Shown one piece after another: positions 1 to 5,813 of a DNA stretch of 5,969 nt (its first letter is position 1; each line of letters begins with the position of its first letter). Where the stretch lies: positions 1 through 5,969 of the forward strand of contig JAQVZK010000152.1 of assembly GCA_028708195.1 (NCBI GenBank), read 5' to 3'. Both the position numbers and the translations under genes were made by a program. The notes under the pieces are model-generated. The model made no database searches, was not told the origin of the DNA, and saw only the letters and a list, made by a program, of their open reading frames with translations. The stretch is from Desulfovibrio sp. GTDB lineage: Bacteria > Desulfobacterota > Desulfovibrionia > Desulfovibrionales > Desulfovibrionaceae.

Positions 1-1042
1 GGCTGGAAAGGATGCTGAAAACGGCGTCAATGCCATGCTTATGCACCACACCTGCGTCGTGCCGCAGTGAACCGCCGATGGCGATAACAGCCTTGCCGTA
101 AAGTTTTGCCACCCTGGCGACCCCCATTGGGGCTTTGCCAAAGGCAGTTTGGCCGTCAATGCGGCCTTCACCAGTGATAACAAGGTCCGCGTCTCTGACC
201 ATAGCGTCCAGCCCCACGGCTTCTGTGACGATCTCGCTGCCAGGACGCAAGCGCCCACCAAGAAAGGCATACATGCCCCCGCCCATGCCGCCAGCGGCAC
301 CAGCGCCGGATATTTCAGACATATCCACACCAAGATCGCGAAGCGTGATGGCGGCAAAATTTTTAAGGTAGCCGTCAAGCTGCTGCACAAGTTCTGGGGT
401 AGCGCCTTTTTGTGGTCCAAAAATGGCCGATGCGCCACGCGGGCCGCACAGGGGGTTATCCACATCGCAGGCAACGTCAATAACGCATTCTTTCAAGCGG
501 GCGTCAAAGGTAGACATATCGATGCTGGCCAACTTGCCGAGCCCAAGCCCTGTGGGCTCGATTTCGTGACCGTCAGCATCAAGCAGTCGCACGCCAAGGG
601 CCTGAAGCATGCCAGCGCCACCCTCGTTGGTGGCGCTGCCGCCAATGCCAAGGATGAATTTGCGGGCTCCGGCGTCAAGGGCAGCACGGATCAGTTCACC
701 GGTGCCATAGCTTGTGGTTTTGAGCGGATTGCGCTTTTCAGGGGGCACAAGCTCCAGGCCGCTGGCGGTGGCCATCTCAATAACAGCCGTAGTGCCGTCA
801 CCAGTCAGGCCATAAAAAGCCTCCACCGGTCCACCAAGAGGGCCTTTGACCGTCACAGCCACGCACTGGCCCCCGGTAGCTTCGACCATAGCCTCCACTG
901 TGCCTTCACCACCGTCTGCCACGGGAACCTTGACGTAAACAGCGTCAGGAAACACTTCTCGAAAGCCCGACTCAATGCACGTGGCAACCTGTAGGGCCGA
1001 CAAACATTCCTTGTAGGAGTCCGGCGCAATGACAATTTTCAT
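1..1042 (-). CDS. glycerate kinase (partial, C-terminus beyond left edge)
   Basis: Phosphorylates glycerate with ATP in the cytoplasm, linking glycerate and glyoxylate use to lower glycolysis. The minus strand gives 347 uninterrupted codons from ATG at 1042 to the window edge. It begins [16 protein letters not shown], the family's N-terminal signature. Further family motifs are [10 protein letters not shown] (39-48), a [10 protein letters not shown] stretch (109-118), [13 protein letters not shown] (132-144), [10 protein letters not shown] (192-201), FGPQKGA (208-214), GAGAAGGMG (246-254) and DLVITGEGR (286-294). Members are usually about 370-390 residues, so roughly 30 are missing. In the glycine loop the usual TNDGG reads TNEGG, a mild change. 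The start is supported by AAAGGAG 6 bases upstream. A GarK/GlxK-type name would fit, but the subgroup cannot be told, so no symbol is given. It is probably an independent transcription unit unrelated to the ACP/ketosynthase block. Confidence 0.95.
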   Translation of the reverse strand, partial: MKIVIAPDSYKECLSALQVATCIESGFREVFPDAVYVKVPVADGGEGTVEAMVEATGGQCVAVTVKGPLGGPVEAFYGLTGDGTTAVIEMATASGLELVPPEKRNPLKTTSYGTGELIRAALDAGARKFILGIGGSATNEGGAGMLQALGVRLLDADGHEIEPTGLGLGKLASIDMSTFDARLKECVIDVACDVDNPLCGPRGASAIFGPQKGATPELVQQLDGYLKNFAAITLRDLGVDMSEISGAGAAGGMGGGMYAFLGGRLRPGSEIVTEAVGLDAMVRDADLVITGEGRIDGQTAFGKAPMGVARVAKLYGKAVIAIGGSLRHDAGVVHKHGIDAVFSILSS

Positions 1043-1380
1043 GAAATGCTCCTTTTGATGACACTGGCGTTCGGGCCAAGATACTCTATGTCAGGACGGT
1101 GTAAAGTTGGCGTATCTGCTCTGGACCGGGAAGGCAAGCTCCCCGGCTCTGCAGTCAGAGAAGACTGGAGGAACATCTATAGCATGAGGGTGCCGCCAAG
1201 GCCAAGAACAGCCGGATGTCGGTGATGATCTGGGCAAGCGCACCAGCCGCACCAGTTCAAGGATTAATGATGTTGTACCAAGAGCAAAGAAAAAAACTTT
1301 GTTTAAGAAATGAATGCACTCTTACGGTAGATGACTTGCGTAAAAAACAGCCTTTTGACGCAGACAGATGAACAAAAGGA
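1043..1380. other. intergenic gap, no convincing gene
   Basis: This 338-base stretch lies between the glycerate kinase start and the KAS III stop. It holds the candidate glycerate kinase promoter. A plus-strand frame is open from 1183 to 1371; from ATG 1216 it would give a 51-residue basic peptide, MSVMIWASAPAAPVQ at its start and ending DLRKKQPFDADR. I do not recognise it and see only a weak ribosome binding site. The opposite strand of the first part reads TGAAGALAQIITDIR, which looks like a membrane-protein scrap but is bounded by stops. A weak hairpin (GCGTAAAA with TTTTGACGC, 1338-1361) lies 20 bases past the KAS III stop, without a clear uridine tract, so it is at best a poor terminator. 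Confidence 0.4.
1078..1105 (-). promoter_or_regulatory. candidate sigma-70-type promoter of glycerate kinase
   Basis: On the minus strand, TTTACA (1105-1100, five of six to TTGACA) is followed after 16 bases by TATCTT (1083-1078, four of six to TATAAT). Transcription would start near 1071, leaving a leader of about 30 bases that contains the AAAGGAG ribosome binding site. Position and spacing fit well; the -10 match is modest. Confidence 0.4.
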
Positions 1381-2463
1381 TTATTCAGAAACAGTATTGT
1401 AGAGTTGTGGGTCAAGGCAATGTACATGCCGCAACCTGGTCTGGCACGCGCCCCAGGAGAGCCCCACGCCAAAACCCTGCAAAACAACGTTCAGATTATT
1501 TTCGCGTGCGCTTGCGGCAAGTTCGCCACAAAGCACACCGGGAATGGACGCAGAGTTCAGGTTTCCATAGCGCGAAAACATTGCCGCAGGCACTTTGTGT
1601 TCCGGGATATCAGCTTTTTTAGCTACGGTTTCAACAATATACCGATTTGCCTGATGCATGACAAAGTAGTCGATCATCTCTGCGCTGTAGCCTGAAAATT
1701 GCAAAATATCGTGCAGCAACCGGGGTTGTTCTGCCATCGTGAAGGAAAAAATACCCACACCGTCCATACGCAGGTTGTCCGCAGAGCGGGTGTTTCCGTC
1801 CTCGTAGACCTGCTCTGCCCCTGTCAATGCAGAAGCTGGCATGCGCGCCCCGCCCGCCGGAATGTACAGTTTTTCCAGTTCGCGGCCGTCTGCGCGCAGA
1901 ACAAAATACATTTTCTCCGCATCCGGGCAAAACCGAATCCAGGCAGCGCTGCCAGCATCACCAAAAATTGGCGCTGTTGTGTGGTCATTTTTGTTGGCAG
2001 CGCGCGAAAGCGTATCACCGGCGCACAGCAGCACCCCGCCGCCGCCTGCTGCCCTGGCCATCATGCCAGCCAGCCACAGGCCATAGACAAACCCGGCGCA
2101 GCCCTGACAAACATCAATGGCGACCGTTTCTTTGGAAAGCCCAAGGGCAGAATGGAGCACATAGGCGTTGCCCGGCAGGAGATAGTCTGGTGTCTGGGTT
2201 ACCGAGACAATGGCCGTGACATCCTGCCGGTCAATATTCATGGCCTGCATGAGGGATGCGGCGGCCTGCCGGCACATGTCACCTGTTGTGGTGCCGGGTG
2301 CTGCAACCTGCCGCGCATCCATGCCCAGCCGCTTTTGCAGACGAGAGAGCTGCGTGCTGTCATGACCCCAGTGCTGCGGTTCGTCTTCAAGGTGCAGCGT
2401 GTTTTCACCCAGCACCACTGCGCAGCCCGCAAGCTCCACACTGTCCAGCACAAACTTACCCAT
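1381..2463 (-). CDS. KAS III-like 3-oxoacyl-ACP synthase (FabH-type fold)
   Basis: A 360-residue ketosynthase of the thiolase superfamily. It is expected to load an acyl group from CoA or ACP on its cysteine and condense it with a malonyl-ACP, or pass it to another nucleophile. The Cys-His-Asn triad is complete: Cys122 in AIDVCQGCAGF, His270 in VMHQAN and Asn301 in SRYGNLNSASIP. FGDAG (168-171 and around) and the C-terminal glycine-rich GFGVGLSWGA (330-339) are also present. The length is a little above that of housekeeping FabH (about 320), with extra sequence before the catalytic half. VTQTPDYLLPG is typical of specialised KAS III clades found in biosynthetic clusters. ATG at 2463 is supported by AAGG 9 bases upstream. 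It is the last gene of the left arm, 293 bases after the SDR stop, so it may have its own control. It is colinear with the broken KAS III at 4000-5190. Its substrate cannot be read from the sequence. Confidence 0.9.
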   Translation of the reverse strand: MGKFVLDSVELAGCAVVLGENTLHLEDEPQHWGHDSTQLSRLQKRLGMDARQVAAPGTTTGDMCRQAAASLMQAMNIDRQDVTAIVSVTQTPDYLLPGNAYVLHSALGLSKETVAIDVCQGCAGFVYGLWLAGMMARAAGGGGVLLCAGDTLSRAANKNDHTTAPIFGDAGSAAWIRFCPDAEKMYFVLRADGRELEKLYIPAGGARMPASALTGAEQVYEDGNTRSADNLRMDGVGIFSFTMAEQPRLLHDILQFSGYSAEMIDYFVMHQANRYIVETVAKKADIPEHKVPAAMFSRYGNLNSASIPGVLCGELAASARENNLNVVLQGFGVGLSWGACQTRLRHVHCLDPQLYNTVSE

Positions 2464-2549
2464 ACAGATCCGCCTTCAAATTGTTCCTGCTGCCAAACGC
2501 GTAAGCTAGCGTATTTTAAGAATGAGCGAAAGGTTTCATATCGCAGCCT

Positions 2550-2577
2550 TGCCGCAAGGGCAGATCCCCTTGAGGCA
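2550..2577 (-). other. stem-loop in the KAS III leader
   Basis: TGCC-G-CAAGGG, loop CAGATC, CCCTTG-A-GGCA forms an 11-position stem with a single G/A mismatch. It lies about 90 bases upstream of the KAS III start and directly beside the tandem repeat. Neither strand has a uridine tract after it, so a role in the leader or as an RNA processing site is more likely than termination. The function is unknown. Confidence 0.45.
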
Positions 2578-2584
2578 GTGATAG

Positions 2585-2663
2585 CCCTGCTGGCGTTACC
2601 TCTGTAAACCCTGCTGGCGTTACCTCTGTAAACCCTGCTGGCGTTACCTCTGTAAACCCTGCT
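2585..2663. repeat. tandem repeat, three 24-bp copies plus a 7-bp partial copy
   Basis: Three identical 24-bp units lie at 2585-2608, 2609-2632 and 2633-2656. CCCTGCT (2657-2663) starts a fourth. Each unit contains TTACCTCTGTAA, a dyad of TTAC and GTAA around four bases, so the array presents three equally spaced copies of the same small palindrome. On the minus strand each unit also reads TTTACA, which resembles a -35 hexamer. There are no mismatches between copies, which suggests recent expansion or a conserved function. Confidence 0.95.
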
Positions 2664-2686
2664 TAGCGGCAGGAGGCTCCTTGCAA

Positions 2687-2717
2687 CCCCCTGAAACAAA
2701 AATAAAAGTTTAGGGGG
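2687..2717 (-). other. hairpin downstream of the SDR gene, possible weak terminator
   Basis: CCCCCT-G-AAAC (2687-2697) pairs with GTTTAGGGGG (2708-2717): ten pairs with one bulged G around an A/T-only loop. It begins 39 bases past the SDR stop in the direction of transcription. The U-rich run lies in the loop of the minus-strand transcript, not after the stem, so it does not meet the usual intrinsic terminator pattern. It may cause partial termination or protect the upstream mRNA. Confidence 0.35.
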
Positions 2718-2756
2718 CGGGGGCTGCACTGCGCAGGCAAAACTCACGATACAGGC

Positions 2757-3443
2757 TCACACTCCCCCCACATGAAGGCACTGACCAGATATCATGCCAC
2801 TTGCGTCATCCAGCAACCACTGAACCGTTTGCCAGACATCATCCGGGCTGCCCTGACGACGCACAACCTGCCTTTCTACCAGGGCGTCAATTTTGCGCTG
2901 GGGCACCCCGGCGGTGAGCTGTGTGGGAATGGGGCCGGGTGCAACAGCGTTGACCGTTACCCCAAAGGAAGACATCTCACGCGAAAAGGCCCGGGTAAAA
3001 CCTTCTACACCCGCCTTGGCGGCCACATAGGCGCTTTCGCCCTCAAGCCCCAAGGCCACGGCAATGGACGAAAAATTTATTATTCTGCCGCCCTTGCGAC
3101 GGGCCAGTAAACGCCCGGCTTGAGCTGAGCAGTACATGGTTCCGAGCAGGTTAACCTCCACAATGCGGCGCATGGTTTCTGGTGGTGTTGTCAACGTAAG
3201 GTTCATCGCTGCAACGCCCGCAGCATTGATAACTGCCCACAAGGGAATGTGCCGCAACTGGGCAAAACAATCGGCCACCTGCTCTGCAACGCTGACATCG
3301 CAGGCAAGCATCTGGCACGGTATATCTGCAGGGGGCGTACGGCAAAGCCCTGTTACGCCATACCCTTTTTGCACGGCGCACATGGCCAGATGCCTGCCCA
3401 GGCCGCCACTGACACCCGTTATAACAATATGCCGATCGGTCAT
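2757..3443 (-). CDS. short-chain dehydrogenase/reductase, FabG-like 3-oxoacyl-ACP reductase
   Basis: A cytoplasmic NAD(P)H-dependent reductase of the classical SDR family, 228 residues against about 245 for FabG. The Rossmann glycine motif is TGVSGGLG (9-16), CDV lies at 48-50, NAAG at 73-76 and the structural Asn is Asn98 in VNLLG. The catalytic Ser126 (NFSS), Tyr139 and Lys143 (YVAAK) are all present, followed by VNAVAPGPI (165-172). Arg35 after the second strand suggests NADPH. With ACP and KAS III genes beside it, reduction of a beta-ketoacyl-ACP is the likely job, though general SDRs share these motifs. I chose ATG 3443 because AGGAG lies 7 bases upstream; a TTG start at 3461 would put that site inside the gene. 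The start is one base after the stop of the upstream ACP frame, which suggests translational coupling. Confidence 0.9.
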   Translation of the reverse strand: MTDRHIVITGVSGGLGRHLAMCAVQKGYGVTGLCRTPPADIPCQMLACDVSVAEQVADCFAQLRHIPLWAVINAAGVAAMNLTLTTPPETMRRIVEVNLLGTMYCSAQAGRLLARRKGGRIINFSSIAVALGLEGESAYVAAKAGVEGFTRAFSREMSSFGVTVNAVAPGPIPTQLTAGVPQRKIDALVERQVVRRQGSPDDVWQTVQWLLDDASGMISGQCLHVGGV

Positions 3444-3444
3444 G

Positions 3445-3743
3445 CTATTTCTCCTGCTCAAGGACTGGCAAGGAACATATATAGTCTACCAGTGTGCCCA
3501 CGGTATGGTAAGGGCTGTTTTTTTCTGACATGATACTGTCACGAGCCCATATGAATCGCCTATTATTGTCTATGCAATATTCTTCCAGGGTCAACATCAG
3601 CTCCACAAGCATCAATGATAAAAGGATTCCGCCTTTGCTTATGAGGGGCGTTTTTCTTCAATCAACGGATCCGCGCCCTTTTCTTCAGACAAAATACGCA
3701 AAATGGCAGCATGAATAAAATCAAAAACGTCTTTCTTGATCAT
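3445..3743 (-). pseudogene. acyl carrier protein, frameshifted
   Basis: ATG 3743, with GGAGAG 9 bases upstream, opens a frame reading MIKKDVFDFIHAAILRILSE and stopping at TAA (3641-3639) after 34 codons. If one base is restored at the A5 or C4 run (3655-3645), the reading continues as TPLISKGGILLSLMLVELML and on to TAG at 3447-3445, giving 99 residues. The helix I, loop and helix II pattern is that of an ACP. The repaired alignment puts Ser43 exactly where the second ACP (from 5814) has its DSL serine, the phosphopantetheine site. The residue before it is Leu42 (TTA) instead of the near-invariant Asp, which should weaken recognition by the phosphopantetheinyl transferase. The frame's end, one base before the SDR ATG and with the SDR ribosome binding site inside it, supports this as the original reading frame. 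The frameshift could also be a sequencing error. Confidence 0.75.
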
Positions 3744-3770
3744 TTGCAATAACTCTCCATTTAATCGTAT

Positions 3771-3799
3771 AAAATAAAAGCATCAGGATAGTGGGACAA
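3771..3799 (-). promoter_or_regulatory. candidate promoter of the left (ACP-SDR-KAS III) arm
   Basis: On the minus strand, TTGTCC (3799-3794) is followed after 17 bases by TATTTT (3776-3771); each matches four of six consensus positions. The start point would fall near 3764, giving a leader of about 20 bases that contains the GGAGAG ribosome binding site of the ACP frame. The spacing is ideal but the hexamers are only moderate. Confidence 0.35.
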
Positions 3800-3948
3800 T
3801 AAAGATGACGCTATCCCTGCACTTCAGATGAATAATCTGGTCATAGAAACATCGTTTTTATGCAAAAACATATAAATACAGCTTGTTGTCAACAGCGCCG
3901 TAAAGCGCAGTCTTGCAAAAAGTAAAATAAAAAGCACATTCCTTCAAA

Positions 3949-3983
3949 TGGCAAATCAGCCACCATTTTTGACTGATTTGCCA
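3949..3983. promoter_or_regulatory. perfect 11-bp inverted repeat upstream of the second KAS III
   Basis: TGGCAAATCAG (3949-3959) and CTGATTTGCCA (3973-3983) are exact reverse complements around a 13-base spacer. The right arm ends 16 bases before the ATG at 4000. As DNA it could be an operator overlapping the transcription start; as RNA it would be a stable hairpin just ahead of a weak ribosome binding site (GAGA before an A run). The repeat is certain, the role is inferred. Confidence 0.65.
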
Positions 3984-3999
3984 GCCCACAGAGAAAAAA

Positions 4000-5190
4000 A
4001 TGACCAATACACGCTTCACGCATGCGACCCTCACCGCCATAAGCACCGTGGTTGCCGGGCATAAAATATCCATTGAAAACGAGCTTGGATATTTTTCAGA
4101 AGACCCGGCCCAGGCCCGACGCTTTGCAGCAGTGAGCGGGTTGCACACGCGACGCAGGGCAGATGATGACGTTACGGCATCAGACATGTGCGCTCAAGCA
4201 GCAAAAACACTTTTAGACCGCACCAATACAAGCACAAACGACATTGGCGCCATCCTTTTTGTGAGCCACAGCGCAGACTACCTGCTGCCAGCCAGCGCAG
4301 CCATTCTGCAATACAAACTGGGCCTTCCCAGAAGCTGCGTGGCTATGGACATGAATGCCGGATGCTCTGGTTTTGTGAACGCCCTGTGGATGGCGGCAAG
4401 CCTTGTTGCCTCGGGTGCATGCAAAAAAGTGCTGCTTCTGGCAGGCGATACTCCAGGGCGCTTTCAGCCTGCCGCCAACAGGGTGGTGGGGCCAATCTTT
4501 CGTGATGCGGGCACCGCTGCCTAGATTGAGTACAGTGAAGAGCCCTCCCCCATGAGCTTTTCTTTCGGCACAGACGGCAGCAAGCATGAAGCCCTGATTA
4601 TTCCTGGCGGCGGGAGCCGTATTCCGAATATTGGTTCCGAAGGAGCGGACAGCTCGTTCAATCAGACCATAACTGACGCCAAGGGTAACCCCTGGACCCT
4701 TGGCAACTATTGTTCCATCTGGATGGACCCAATGGGCATCTATACCTTCAGCACCTCCGTTGTGCCACCGCACATACAAAAGCACCTCAAGTCTGAAGAA
4801 CTTGAGGCCAAAGATGTGGACAGACTTTTTCTGCATCAGGCAAACAAGATCATTGTTGATTCCATTGCCAAAAGAGTCGGAATCCGCAAAGACCGCGTAC
4901 CTGACGAGTCTTTAAGCCGCTATGGCAATTTGGGCGTGTCATCCATCCCGGCACTTATTTGCGCCCATTATGCCAAAGAAAATTCTGAGCCTTCAGTCAC
5001 AGGACACAAAACCAGCATGCTCTGCTCTTTCGGGGCGGGACTTTCGTGGGCTTCGGCCATACTTTCGCTTGATAAAACAGTCGTTTTACCTGTATGCGAC
5101 TATATGCAAGAGCAATCGGAACCCAGGGCAAAACGCATCCAATACTGGCACAGCAAATTTTCTGGCCGTAAAACCAGGGAAAATTCCTGA
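4000..5190 (+). pseudogene. KAS III-like 3-oxoacyl-ACP synthase, interrupted by an in-frame TAG
   Basis: A second FabH-fold ketosynthase, 396 codons from ATG 4000 to TGA 5188-5190 with one amber codon at 4522-4524 (codon 175). There is no frameshift: the frame before and after TAG aligns without gaps around that point to the KAS III at 1381-2463, where residue 175 is Trp in GSAAWIRF, against GTAA-stop-IEY here. One G-to-A change from TGG explains it. The triad is otherwise intact: Cys122 in MNAGCSGF, His279 in FLHQAN and Asn310 in SRYGNLGVSSIP. The conserved FGDAG motif reads FRDAG, Gly to Arg, a second sign of relaxed selection. The C-terminal tail is about 35 residues longer than in the first copy. 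As it stands only a 174-residue fragment with the cysteine but without His and Asn is made. Internal restart at ATG 4552 would give a 212-residue half without the cysteine. It heads the right arm. Confidence 0.88.
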
Positions 5191-5409
5191 CACTCAAGGT
5201 GGTAACATCTGCTGACACACAAAGCGCAAACATTGTTGCAACGCCAGACCAGTGGTGTAAATCAAGCGAATAATCATTTAGTAACAGCATTTAAATTACT
5301 AATTAAATCATGCAATAAATTCTTAATAATTACATTGTCGCATTTCAGTCGTCTTTTTTCTTTTTCATTTTCAGTAATTAAATCCTGCACGGCAGGTAGA
5401 CCTTAATGA
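5191..5409. other. AT-rich spacer, no gene seen
   Basis: After the KAS III stop the sequence becomes strongly A/T-rich (about 5265-5400), with stops in all plus-strand frames and a pyrimidine-rich run near 5350-5372. ATTTAA (5289-5294) and TTAAAT (5303-5308) form a small inverted repeat. A plus-strand frame just after the KAS III stop is open to about 5272 but has no start and no recognisable motif. The missing 5' part of the GNAT remnant may once have lain here. Confidence 0.5.
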
Positions 5410-5752
5410 CTTTACGTCTCAAAATATGAATTTTACATTGATGGTCTCTATATTGAAGACCACGCCCCCAAGGGGCTAGCGGCAGCAGCCTGCGAAACTG
5501 TCTTTGCATGGGCTGAAAAATCGCTTAAAATAAATAATATTTTCAATCACGTGGTGGCAGCAACAAGAACCTTCGCCTTCTTGCTGCGGCTCAAGGCTTT
5601 AAAAAAATCAGCCGTACCGCCTGTACAAAGAAAGAATTCCCGGCGGTGAAACTTTTCGTCCTATGCATATGCCGGGGCACGACACCCCGGACGAGTACCT
5701 GCTCATCTGTAAAAAAGCGCTTTCAGGCACGGGGATACCCGACACCAGATAG
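5410..5752 (+). pseudogene. GNAT-type acyltransferase remnant, two frameshifts and no clear start
   Basis: Three plus-strand frames join into one plausible protein. From 5410 the frame reads YEFYIDGLYIEDHAPKGLAA and then a helix with ETVFAWAEKSLKINNIFNHVV. Near 5555-5563 the sense moves to the frame of NKNLRLLAAAQGFKK (from 5562). Around the A7 run at 5601-5607, or just after it before 5615, it moves again to YRLYKERIPGGETFRP and on to TAG 5750-5752. Each step needs one base restored. The order (glycine-rich acetyl-CoA loop, WAEK helix, an N-N-L-GF segment) matches the C-terminal half of GNAT N-acyltransferases; the first loop is a poor R-x-x-G-x-G/A. No start codon or N-terminal strands are seen upstream, so it is probably truncated as well. 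The family call rests on these motifs only. Confidence 0.55.
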
Positions 5753-5813
5753 AACCTTTTTTAACTGCCACGCTGGTGCCCTATAGCAAAAAAATGAAAA
5801 AGGACACAGTATT

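Larger units (their letters stand above)
2464..2756. other. structured intergenic spacer between SDR and KAS III genes
   Basis: This 293-base gap interrupts what otherwise looks like an ACP-SDR-KAS III operon. It contains a 24-bp tandem repeat (2585-2663) and two inverted repeats (2550-2577 and 2687-2717). One minus-strand frame is open through the whole gap, translating the repeat as VYRGNASR units. It continues into the KAS III gene out of frame and resembles no family, so I do not call it a gene. A TAAAAT on the minus strand near 2515 could be a -10 element for KAS III, but I see no good -35. Confidence 0.6.
3744..3999. promoter_or_regulatory. divergent intergenic control region
   Basis: This 256-base A/T-rich stretch separates the two arms and should carry both promoters. 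The minus-strand candidate is at 3771-3799. For the plus strand I see TATAAA (3871-3876) and TAAAAT (3923-3928) as possible -10 elements, neither with a good -35. TGTTGTCAACA (near 3882-3892) is a small perfect palindrome. The strongest element is the inverted repeat at 3949-3983. No gene is evident. Confidence 0.5.

Noticed and set aside
149..994. Long plus-strand open frame (281 codons)
   Set aside because: It is antisense to glycerate kinase, whose motifs are unmistakable on the minus strand; the plus frame resembles nothing.
1140..1260. Minus-strand scrap reading TGAAGALAQIITDIR, possible transporter remnant
   Set aside because: Too short and bounded by stops; no family can be named.
1216..1371. 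Small plus-strand gene of 51 codons
   Set aside because: Weak ribosome binding site and no family resemblance; kept only as a note in the gap entry.
1699..2607. Long plus-strand open frame (302 codons)
   Set aside because: It lies opposite the KAS III gene, which has a complete catalytic triad, and runs on into the repeat region without recognisable motifs.
2585..2663. CRISPR array
   Set aside because: The three 24-bp units are head-to-tail with no spacers between them.
2238..2747. Minus-strand frame with VYRGNASR peptide repeats
   Set aside because: It overlaps the KAS III gene out of frame, has no good ribosome binding site, and its repeats are just the DNA tandem repeat read in one frame.
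4522..4524. Pyrrolysine codon
   Set aside because: Known Pyl sites are in methylamine methyltransferases and a few others, the sister protein has Trp here, and a nearby FGD glycine is also lost. A nonsense mutation is simpler, though a Pyl system elsewhere in the genome is not excluded.
4213..4836. Minus-strand open frame of 207 codons
   Set aside because: It is antisense to the second KAS III, whose motifs continue across the TAG on the plus strand.
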